A DNA stretch of 7,653 nucleotides from Clostridium sp. UBA4746 (GTDB lineage Bacteria; Bacillota; Clostridia; Clostridiales; Clostridiaceae), in contig DHIM01000025.1 in the NCBI GenBank assembly GCA_002403785.1, forward strand, positions 33,106 to 40,758. The letters run 5' to 3'. The first letter of the stretch is position 1. Every line of letters begins with the position of its first letter. The notes beneath the pieces are model-generated. The model saw only the letters and a list, made by a program, of their open reading frames with translations, was not told the DNA's origin and made no database searches. A program made the translations under genes and the position numbers. This document shows positions 1-6,810 of the stretch, one piece after another.

Positions 1-1364
1 AGTTAACATTATAAATATATTAATTATAAATTCTTTTGCTATACCAATATTTCTTATTGATATTAAATAGTATATTCCATACAAAACTAATGTTACCACT
101 TGAACCTTTAGTTGATATTTAGTGTCTAAATCTAACCTATAATATTTATGGGATGATTTAATGAATATCAAGTTCAATAGAAAATAAGAAATAATAGTAG
201 CTGTAGCTGCACCTATCATTCCCAATTTTGGCACAAGTAAAAAATTTAAAATAATATTTAATACAGCGGCATAACCCATGTAGATTCCAATTTTGTATGT
301 TTTATTTTGGATTTGTAATCCCAAGGCATAGTAACCAGTTTTCCCATATAAAAAATATGAGTATAGTATAAGAGGCACTACTTTATAGGCATTACCAAAA
401 TCTTTATTCGCAAAAACAACAATACCAAATTTGCTGTATATGGAAATACCAAGCATAATAAAACATCCTATTACACTATATTTTCTAAATAAGAGTTTAA
501 ATTCTTCTTTTGCATTCGAATTTTTATATGTTTCAAACTTATAAGCTGTAAATGAATTTAAAAAAGGAGTAATGAAAAGTGGATTTATAAGCATACCAAA
601 TTGATATCCAAGATTATACACCCCTGTATCACCAAATCCATTGTAATGATTAATAAAATACCTATCAGATAAAGTCAAAATCCATCCTGACAAATTAACT
701 GGTAGTAACCCCAAACTAAAAATCATCATATTCTTTAATAATAATTTATCTAACTCAAACTTAAAGTTTCTAACTTCAATTAAAGTTAAAATAACAAATA
801 CTACAATGCAAGCTATTAGTTGCCCATATAGCACTCCCATAAGTCCCATATTAACCTTTAAGACTAAATAAATGATTATTAAAAATTGCAAACTTATTTG
901 TGATACCTGAATAACAGACACTTTTAATGCTTTATACTCCATGCTATATTTACTTGTATAAATACTCGTGATTTGACCTAATATTGAGGTTACAATTATA
1001 ATAACTAATATTTTATAGCTATCTCCAAAATTGAAAATCATCTTTGAAAATGGCTTTCCGATGAGACACATTAAAATCAACATAACTCCACTAATTAAAT
1101 ATGCAAAGTTTAATGCAGTATTAACAATCTTATTTTTGTCGACTTCATCCTTATAAAATCTGCTAAGCCCTGACTGAATCGATAAAATTAAAAATGAGCT
1201 AATAAACCCGTAAAAGCTGTTATTGTAGAAATTTTACCATATTCTATTACACCTAATTTGTTTGTATATATTGGCAATAGCAAGAAATTTATTACCTGAA
1301 TTAATATTTGTCCTGCAGCATACACCAAGCTTACTTTTAATAATTTTTTTGAATTTATACTCAT
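1..1364 (-). pseudogene. wzx: Wzx-type polysaccharide flippase, frameshifted near the 5' end and cut by the window edge
   Basis: This encodes a multi-pass inner-membrane flippase that would move undecaprenyl-linked repeat units outward. It starts at an ATG at 1364 behind a good ribosome binding site. The first frame gives 58 codons ending at a TAA at 1190..1188. From about 1210 down to position 1 the neighbouring frame is fully open for about 400 codons. Restoring one base yields about 455 residues, close to full family length (usually 420-520), with the last few tens missing beyond the edge. Family hallmarks are read across the join: QSGLSRFY (about 64-71) after the second helix, SDRYFINHY (about 233-241) followed by a VYNLGYQFG stretch, and the C-terminal VPKLGMIGAATAT (about 378-390) typical of Polysacc_synt/Polysacc_synt_C proteins. 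About twelve hydrophobic segments are visible. The second frame has no usable start near its beginning (the first Met codon is at 1083), so internal restart would lose the first two helices. It follows the glycosyltransferase by 44 nt. Confidence 0.85.
1188..1212 (-). other. Frameshift site in the flippase gene (one base apparently missing)
   Basis: On the coding strand the frame-1 peptide runs to ISTITAFT, then reads GLLAHF and stops. Shifting frame within the ACGGGTTT run (plus-strand positions 1204-1211) gives GFISSFLILSIQSGL, which is the expected second helix and loop of a Wzx protein. One extra G or T in the GGGTTT run would restore the frame. The upstream limit of the second frame is a TAA at 1236..1234, so the two frames overlap only at 1233..1191. 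The runs are only three bases each, so strong polymerase slippage or programmed frameshifting is not obvious. A sequencing or assembly error and a genuine mutation cannot be told apart here. Confidence 0.8.
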
Positions 1365-1371
1365 AAACTAG

Positions 1372-1375
1372 TCCT
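1372..1375 (-). promoter_or_regulatory. Ribosome binding site of the flippase gene
   Basis: AGGA on the coding strand lies 7 nt before the ATG at 1364. This supports that ATG as the real start, even though its frame is interrupted after 58 codons. Confidence 0.6.
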
Positions 1376-1408
1376 ACCCCTATATCAATATTAATCTTTG
1401 TTAATTTA

Positions 1409-2470
1409 TCATTTTAAACATTTTTCGTAAATTTCTAATAATTTTTCAGCATTGTCTTCAAATTTAATATTCTCCAATTTTTCTTTAACCTTCTCATAAT
1501 TCTCTATTACCTCTACTGTTTTATTGTATAAGTCATCCATATCTCTTGTCTTAAACAATATTGCCCCTTCCGGACGAGCACAAACATCACTTGCAATTGT
1601 AGGTATTTTATAATGCAAAGCTTCCCTTATAGATACAGCATCTCCATCGGTGTTTGTAGGCCTAACAAATAACTGGGATCTTTTAATAATAGGATATAAC
1701 TCCATTTTTTCATTTACAAATAAGAAATTGTTTTCAATTCTCTTGTTCTCAATTAATTTTTTTAACTTATTGAAATATTGAATATTATTAATGTCTGGTA
1801 TGCAGAATACCATACCTACGTTTTTTCTATGTGCATTTAACCTTTCTATCAGATCAATGCACATATCTATACCATATAAATCTTGATTATTATAAAACTG
1901 TATTAATGACGCATTTGCAGATATTATAAAATCTTTACTGTTTATGAAATTTAATATATATTGAGGTATTGTTTCACTTTCCTCATCTTCAGTTGGAAAT
2001 ATAAATGCTGGCAGCTCATATATAGGTTTATTTATACCTTGTTTACGAAGATATTCTTTATCACCTGATTTTACACATATGATAACATCAAAACTATTAA
2101 GTGATTTTGTCATTATAATATGATTACTCACAAACAACCGTTTGTGCACAAATAAGTCCTTACTTTCCCCATGAATTGTTAATATTTTTTTTCTTCTTTT
2201 AAAGAATATTCTGTTAAAAAAGCCCATATAAATCTTGTAACTTATACCGCAAATATTATAGTGAATTAGCTTTATATCGGGTCTAAATAAATACTTAAAT
2301 GGAACATATCTAAATCTTATATTAGTTACACCTTGAATACCTTTATTTATATTACTCAAATCCCAAACTTCATTTGTGATACCTAATAAATCCAAATACA
2401 ACTTCATTCTTTTAATATATATTGAGACTCCACCTATAGGTTCTGGGTATGGTCCAACTTGAACTATCAT
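1409..2470 (-). CDS. GT4-type glycosyltransferase (GT-B fold)
   Basis: A 353-residue cytoplasmic glycosyltransferase that probably adds one sugar of the repeat unit from a nucleotide-sugar donor to a lipid-linked acceptor. The N-terminus (MIVQVGPYPEPIGGVSIYI, 1-19) is the glycine-rich acceptor-side loop typical of GT4-like enzymes. The C-terminal donor domain contains RPTNTDGDAVSIREAL (270-285) followed by KIPTIASD and ARPEG (298-302), which corresponds to the E-x7-E region of retaining GT-B transferases. The first acidic position is Asp275 rather than Glu, and the second is Glu283. No signal peptide is seen. A hydrophobic and basic patch at about 82-96 could hold it against the membrane. Its ATG overlaps the stop of the upstream amidoligase gene by one base (TAATG), so coupled translation is likely. 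Only weak Shine-Dalgarno matches are present (GATGG, 9 nt upstream; AAGGG, 13 nt upstream). Donor and acceptor sugars cannot be predicted. Confidence 0.88.
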   Translation of the reverse strand: MIVQVGPYPEPIGGVSIYIKRMKLYLDLLGITNEVWDLSNINKGIQGVTNIRFRYVPFKYLFRPDIKLIHYNICGISYKIYMGFFNRIFFKRRKKILTIHGESKDLFVHKRLFVSNHIIMTKSLNSFDVIICVKSGDKEYLRKQGINKPIYELPAFIFPTEDEESETIPQYILNFINSKDFIISANASLIQFYNNQDLYGIDMCIDLIERLNAHRKNVGMVFCIPDINNIQYFNKLKKLIENKRIENNFLFVNEKMELYPIIKRSQLFVRPTNTDGDAVSIREALHYKIPTIASDVCARPEGAILFKTRDMDDLYNKTVEVIENYEKVKEKLENIKFEDNAEKLLEIYEKCLK

Positions 2471-4170
2471 TAAACTTTTCCATCCCTTAGACTTTTTATC
2501 ATGTCTATTGTAGCTTCTGGAACATCTTTACTTGTAAAATCAATATAACCTAGTCTTTCAAGCGTTGAACAAGAACTTCTACCAACAATATAGGGCAATA
2601 ACTTATCATAAACTTCTTTTGTCAATCTTCCAGAAGACTGTTCCCAATCCTCATCCCTTAATTCCTCAATGGATAATTTATTTTTTCTTTTACCTAACAT
2701 AACTAATAATAAATTAATTAATTTCTTCCAGATTTTTTTAAAAATACTGTCGTTATTAAGAGGGGGCTCTCTTTTTTCTGCCTCATCAATAGTTATATTA
2801 GCAATTTCCGAATAAATTTTTACAACATACTCATCATATAAGTTTTTATTGTTTCTATAGTTTATGGGAACTTTACACCAAAAGTTCATATATTCATAAT
2901 CCCATAAAGGTAACCAGTAATCATATCCAAAGAAGTCATAAATTTTGACTGAATTAACCATTCTTTTAACTTGATTCTCTTGCCAATTCCACTTTTCATA
3001 AGCATTTGCAGCAAAATCATTTGAAGAATATTCCTTTGAAAAACAATCTTTTTCATCCAATAATTTAATTTCTGCACACTTTAAGATTTTATTAGAAAAA
3101 TCACTTATCCATTTTTCCTTAGCCCCATCCCATTTCCACATCACATAATGTTTTTTTAAAATCTCTTCAATAAACTGTTTTTCAGTTACATTTGCCCTAC
3201 ATAGATTTTTGGGTATGTGTCCTCCCGAAATAAAATCCCCTGAATGTCCAGGAGCAAAAACGGAATCCTCTGGAATTAAATTTTGTTTTTTAAGCTCCAA
3301 TACCGCTGGCCATTCTCTATCCGGTAATATTGTGCTTAAGTTGTCACCATAAATACTAAAGTTTTTTCTCTCATCAGAGTTATACCATTCATATGATTTT
3401 TCATTGTCGTATGGGATGAAAATCCATTTATATTTTAATTTTTCTGCCACTTCCTTGCTAATTAAACACTCAGGATTATTTATTTTTCCAAACGTAAAAG
3501 TTATAACGTTATTATAATTCATCTTTCTTAATACAGTAGCAACAAGTCGTGAATCGTACCCCCCGCTCAGCGGCACTACTATGGTTCTTCCATTTGCATA
3601 TTCAATAAGTCTATTTACAGATTCATTTAACTTAAGTTCATGCTCCTTCAATAATTGTTCTCGTGATATATTTTCAAAATAATTGCCATGTCTAAAGTTA
3701 TAATATCTTGATGAATTTACTCTAATATTATTTTCATTATCAAAATCTATATAAATCATTTCTCCTGCTTGAATTTGTTTTACATTTTTATATAATGTAT
3801 CACATCCCGTAACATACCCAGTTAATAAGAATTCATTTTTTGAAATGATCTCAAATTCATCATCAGAGACAATGCTCTTTACCCAATATGCATCATCACT
3901 TACGTATGCAATATTGTTAATAACACCATAAAACAATGGATAACTTCTCATTCTATCAGCTGCAATTAAAATAGAATTATCGGTTTTTTTTACTAGCCCC
4001 CAAAATCCATTAGCTAGTAGAGCTAAATCTTCAATATTAGGTTTGTTGAAATATTCTGCTAACTCTTGCTTCTCAAATAGCTTTCCCTCAATAAATGCTC
4101 TACCTTTTGCAAAAGTATTATCTTCATTATTCCAATTATCTCTAAAATGTAATATAATGTTGTTATTCAA
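2470..4170 (-). CDS. Asparagine-synthetase-like amidoligase without the glutaminase cysteine
   Basis: A 566-residue protein of the AsnB/beta-lactam-synthetase superfamily, which adenylates a carboxylate with ATP and transfers it to ammonia or an amine. The N-terminal part resembles a shortened class II amidotransferase fold (ANGFWGLV about 53-60, then AADRMRSYPLFYG about 70-82), but there is no Met-Cys start, so glutamine hydrolysis is not expected. The synthetase domain has the PP-loop PLSGGYDSR (200-208), the second motif PGHSGDFISGGH (307-318), and a WLPLWDYEYMNFW stretch (419-431) like the PxxD region of the family. The start chosen is TTG at 4170, 7 nt after a perfect GGGAGG. It forms a TTGA overlap with the stop of the ATP-grasp gene. 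A TTG eight codons further up (4194) is in frame but lies upstream of that site. Related proteins occur in other polysaccharide loci. The probable role is amidation or amine coupling on a sugar carboxylate. The substrate is unknown. Confidence 0.85.
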   Translation of the reverse strand: MNNNIILHFRDNWNNEDNTFAKGRAFIEGKLFEKQELAEYFNKPNIEDLALLANGFWGLVKKTDNSILIAADRMRSYPLFYGVINNIAYVSDDAYWVKSIVSDDEFEIISKNEFLLTGYVTGCDTLYKNVKQIQAGEMIYIDFDNENNIRVNSSRYYNFRHGNYFENISREQLLKEHELKLNESVNRLIEYANGRTIVVPLSGGYDSRLVATVLRKMNYNNVITFTFGKINNPECLISKEVAEKLKYKWIFIPYDNEKSYEWYNSDERKNFSIYGDNLSTILPDREWPAVLELKKQNLIPEDSVFAPGHSGDFISGGHIPKNLCRANVTEKQFIEEILKKHYVMWKWDGAKEKWISDFSNKILKCAEIKLLDEKDCFSKEYSSNDFAANAYEKWNWQENQVKRMVNSVKIYDFFGYDYWLPLWDYEYMNFWCKVPINYRNNKNLYDEYVVKIYSEIANITIDEAEKREPPLNNDSIFKKIWKKLINLLLVMLGKRKNKLSIEELRDEDWEQSSGRLTKEVYDKLLPYIVGRSSCSTLERLGYIDFTSKDVPEATIDMIKSLRDGKV

Positions 4171-5315
4171 AATTTGGCCTCCCGTTTTTTCCAATACTTA
4201 TTAGGATCATTGATTTTAAAATTTTCTTTCAAACCTCCTAGCGCAATTTGGAAAAGGTCAATGGCAAAGCCTAAATTTGTTTCGATTGCAATAGGACCTT
4301 CTTCTGTTAATGCTATATCCCACCCCAAATACGTAAACTGCGGCAGTTTTGATGCACATTCAATTGTAAAATCCTTTATAATGTTCCATTTATCAATTTT
4401 GTGGTTTTTAAATACAAAATTTGAATCTGGATGTTTATAAAAAATTTCCCCTTCCTCAGTACTAGCATAATCACTGCATTTTCCAGTATTACAGTCTATT
4501 CCAAGTACAATGCCATCTTGCGATGCATTATCAACTTCATTTCCTTCTCTTCCTATTCTTAAAGCTCCACATATTACTCTAACCTTTCCTTTTATATTTT
4601 CAGTTGCAATTCTAAATGTGTTTACAGAACTCGGATATATTTTTGTAATACACTCATCTTGTATTACACCTTTCTGTATTATATAATTATTCTGTTTGCC
4701 TATATCTAATAAATACGTTTCACTTAATTCTACATTATTATTATTTAAATACTTATTATCCGCGCTTAGATGAAAAATCATTATGCCATATCCACCTTCA
4801 CCATCTACTGGTTTAATGAATATTTTTTTATATAACTTCTCTTTAAGTTCTAGATTAATTTCATAAAATTTTTTTTCTTCTAAATCACTAGTGTAAATTT
4901 TACCATTAATTAGTTTGCATATAGTATATGGTTGCTTTATACTTACACTTTTAAATAATAACTCGGCAATATTTTTGTCACCGAGTAATATTGAATATTT
5001 CTCCCCATCATGATGTGATAAAAATAAGTTATAAAAGAAGAATTCTGGTATATAATTAATTAATTCTTCTTTGGTAAGCTTTTTATCTCTTTTATATAAA
5101 TCATATCTAAAATAATGAAGTGGATAACATCCCCAGAACCTTTTACAAATAGCTATTTCTGCTCTGATTTGCCTCTTAGATTTTTTATCTTTACAATTTT
5201 TATATCGCTTATTAGCACTTTTCATTCTGTGATATTTATATTTGTATAATAATTTGTGTTTAAATTGTCTAAGTTTTAATCCTATATAACTCTCTTTAAA
5301 ACTTCTATTTTTCAT
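4167..5315 (-). CDS. Sugar-transfer-associated ATP-grasp ligase
   Basis: A 382-residue protein resembling the ATPgrasp_ST family (PF14397), whose members cluster with glycosyltransferases and are thought to join a carboxylate to an amine through an acyl phosphate. Visible ATP-grasp elements are KPVDGEGGYGI (168-178, lysine plus glycine-rich loop), QKGV (214-217, likely adenine hinge), SVNTFRI (230-236), the RIGREGNEVDNASQDGI segment (253-269), and the metal-binding end GWDIALTEEGPIAIETN (331-347) with Glu345 and Asn347. The first 60 residues are strongly basic (22 Lys/Arg against 3 Asp/Glu), which may favour contact with membrane or lipid-phosphate substrate. Start: ATG at 5315, 7 nt after GGAGG. 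The ATG 18 codons upstream (5369) has no ribosome site and would overlap the preceding gene. The stop overlaps the TTG start of the amidoligase, indicating coupling. Substrates are not predictable; aminoacylation of a uronic acid or amino sugar is plausible. Confidence 0.86.
   Translation of the reverse strand: MKNRSFKESYIGLKLRQFKHKLLYKYKYHRMKSANKRYKNCKDKKSKRQIRAEIAICKRFWGCYPLHYFRYDLYKRDKKLTKEELINYIPEFFFYNLFLSHHDGEKYSILLGDKNIAELLFKSVSIKQPYTICKLINGKIYTSDLEEKKFYEINLELKEKLYKKIFIKPVDGEGGYGIMIFHLSADNKYLNNNNVELSETYLLDIGKQNNYIIQKGVIQDECITKIYPSSVNTFRIATENIKGKVRVICGALRIGREGNEVDNASQDGIVLGIDCNTGKCSDYASTEEGEIFYKHPDSNFVFKNHKIDKWNIIKDFTIECASKLPQFTYLGWDIALTEEGPIAIETNLGFAIDLFQIALGGLKENFKINDPNKYWKKREAKF
4178..4183 (-). 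promoter_or_regulatory. Ribosome binding site that fixes a TTG start for the amidoligase
   Basis: GGGAGG on the coding strand ends 7 nt before TTG at 4170. It lies inside the last codons of the ATP-grasp gene. It argues for TTG at 4170 over the in-frame TTG at 4194, which would place this site inside the coding region. Confidence 0.75.
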
Positions 5316-5322
5316 CGATTTA

Positions 5323-5327
5323 CCTCC
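5323..5327 (-). promoter_or_regulatory. Ribosome binding site deciding the ATP-grasp start
   Basis: GGAGG on the coding strand ends 7 nt before ATG at 5315. It supports this start rather than the longer frame from 5369. It lies in the 40-nt gap after the CapK-like gene. Confidence 0.75.
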
Positions 5328-5355
5328 ATTTGACCAAGTGCACCTTTTAAATCTG

Positions 5356-6735
5356 TTATATTTTAACATTCTGGACTAAGTATCTAAACTTACCTACCTT
5401 TGTTTTTTCAATATGATCTGTAAAATATAATTCAATATCAAACCTTGGGTAATACCTTTTGAAATCTCTAATTACACATTTTTTATCTTCCTTTGTAAAT
5501 TCATTTTTACATTGAATATATAGTGCGACTATTCCAAGTTCATTTTGTACATATTGGTATAAATATATTTTATCCTTTACATCCCATAGTGCCTCATCGC
5601 AATAAATAAACGTTACTTTTGAACCTGTCTTATCAAGAAAATAATCTTGTTGTCTTCCCTCTACTTTTTTAATTAATTTATAATTTCTCCCACAAATACA
5701 TTTTTCATTGCTATTAATTGCAATGTCACCTGTCCTATACCTAATAAAAGGGAATACGTAATTATTAAAACCTGTACATACTATTTCACCTGCTTCATCT
5801 TCCTCTAGAGCATCATAACCACTTTCATTAATTAATTCCGTATAACCGTATTCACTCTGCAAGTGATAGTAATTACTCTTTTCACATTCGCCTGCAAAGC
5901 AACTATGCTCTGTGTGGCCATAAAAACTATATACCCTAGTATTAAATGCCTGTTCTAATTCTTTTCTCTGGAAATCATACAAATTTTCAGAGGCACATAT
6001 TATTGCTTTCAAATTTGCAAGTGATATATCTATATTATTATCTATAATATATTTTGATAATAAACTTATAGATGAAGGATATGCCTGTATAAAATCAGGT
6101 TTGAAATCTAGAATTCTTTGTATATAATTATCCATTTTATCTTCTATTAAATTAAATGAAGATAATACTAAATTTTTACCAATATATTCATAATCACCGG
6201 TCTTTGGTATATTCCCTCGGAGTATTACCATTTTGTAACTTTTTTCAGTATCATAACCTATCCTTGACCATAAATTTGCTGTAAAAGCCCACTCTATTTT
6301 TTGCTCTCTATTTTTATCTTGATAGAAACCCATTGGGGTACCTGTAGATCCACCTGTTGTTACATATCTCAAGTTTTTTTTGTTGTATTTTTTTGAAATC
6401 AAATCATCTAAATTATTTCGAATTATTTCCTTTGTTAAATATGGTATTTTTTTTAAATCATTGAAATCCTGAATATCTTCTGGCTTTATATTAATTTCAT
6501 TAAATAACCTTGTGTAATAAGGTACATTTTCATAAGAATATTTTACTATTTCTTTAACTTTTTTTAATTGATATTCCCTAAGTTGTTGCTCACTCCAAGC
6601 CTCTGATAACTTCAGAAATTTATAAGTGCTATTAAATATTCGTCCGTATTTAACAGCATCTGGTAATGAATTATAAATATTAATTATCGGTTTTTTAATT
6701 ATATTAGGCATTTTTTCTATTATTTGTTTAAGCAT
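5356..6735 (-). CDS. CapK/PaaK-like adenylate-forming enzyme (ANL superfamily)
   Basis: A 459-residue protein of the phenylacetate-CoA ligase / CapK group (COG1541-type). Such enzymes activate a carboxylic acid as an acyl-adenylate and may pass it to CoA or another acceptor. The core motifs are in order: TTGGSTGTPM (126-135, phosphate-binding loop), YGHTE (272-276), RYRTGD (332-337, ribose-binding Asp), CICGR (346-350), EGRQQDY (359-365, hinge) and KTKVGKFRYL (444-453), where Lys449 matches the C-terminal catalytic lysine of adenylation. The protein looks intact and catalytically competent, with length normal for the family. A basic amphipathic N-terminus (about 1-40) precedes the domain, as in other capsule-locus members. 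ATG at 6735 is preceded by GGGAG with 7-nt spacing. In a Wzx/Wzy locus the likely job is activating an acid that decorates the glycan. Real phenylacetate catabolism is unlikely, because no paa genes are present. The acid cannot be named. Confidence 0.87.
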   Translation of the reverse strand: MLKQIIEKMPNIIKKPIINIYNSLPDAVKYGRIFNSTYKFLKLSEAWSEQQLREYQLKKVKEIVKYSYENVPYYTRLFNEINIKPEDIQDFNDLKKIPYLTKEIIRNNLDDLISKKYNKKNLRYVTTGGSTGTPMGFYQDKNREQKIEWAFTANLWSRIGYDTEKSYKMVILRGNIPKTGDYEYIGKNLVLSSFNLIEDKMDNYIQRILDFKPDFIQAYPSSISLLSKYIIDNNIDISLANLKAIICASENLYDFQRKELEQAFNTRVYSFYGHTEHSCFAGECEKSNYYHLQSEYGYTELINESGYDALEEDEAGEIVCTGFNNYVFPFIRYRTGDIAINSNEKCICGRNYKLIKKVEGRQQDYFLDKTGSKVTFIYCDEALWDVKDKIYLYQYVQNELGIVALYIQCKNEFTKEDKKCVIRDFKRYYPRFDIELYFTDHIEKTKVGKFRYLVQNVKI

Positions 6736-6810
6736 TAATTCTCTCCCTTAATCTATATATTTGATTTAATATAAAATCATTTGTATCCTTTAATTTTGCT
6801 TCCTAAATAA
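6736..6810 (-). other. 75-nt spacer between the polymerase and the CapK-like gene
   Basis: This is the widest gap in the window. It contains the CapK ribosome site and a weak AT-only inverted repeat (TGATTT/AAATCA, plus strand 6762-6779, loop 6 nt). No GC-rich stem followed by a T tract is present, so there is no sign of a factor-independent terminator. An internal promoter cannot be supported, as AT-rich -10-like hexamers occur by chance throughout this DNA. Read-through from the polymerase gene is the simplest view. Confidence 0.5.
6743..6747 (-). promoter_or_regulatory. Ribosome binding site of the CapK-like gene
   Basis: GGGAG (within GGGAGAG) on the coding strand ends 7 nt before ATG at 6735, which fixes this start. 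Confidence 0.65.

Noticed and set aside
2886..3077. 63-codon open frame on the minus strand inside the amidoligase gene
   Set aside because: It lies wholly within the amidoligase coding region in another frame, shows no recognisable domain, and its peptide is just the shifted reading of the conserved synthetase region.
4174..4440. 88-codon open frame on the plus strand opposite the ATP-grasp 3' end
   Set aside because: It is antisense to the metal-binding motif region of the ATP-grasp gene, the only plus-strand candidate in a uniformly minus-strand locus, and no family is recognisable.
5316..5369. 18-codon upstream extension of the ATP-grasp protein starting at ATG 5369
   Set aside because: There is no ribosome binding site in front of 5369 and it would overlap the CapK-like gene, whereas ATG 5315 has GGAGG at 7-nt spacing.
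5692..5703. CICG cysteine pair in the CapK-like protein, considered as a zinc ribbon
   Set aside because: Only one Cys-x-Cys pair is present, with no clear second pair nearby. Cysteines before the GR hinge motif are common in this CapK/PaaK group, so nothing unusual is supported.
6762..6779. AT-only inverted repeat TGATTT/AAATCA in the polymerase-CapK gap, considered as terminator or operator
   Set aside because: The stem has only one G-C pair per arm and no T tract follows in the transcribed direction. Such short palindromes are expected by chance at this base composition.
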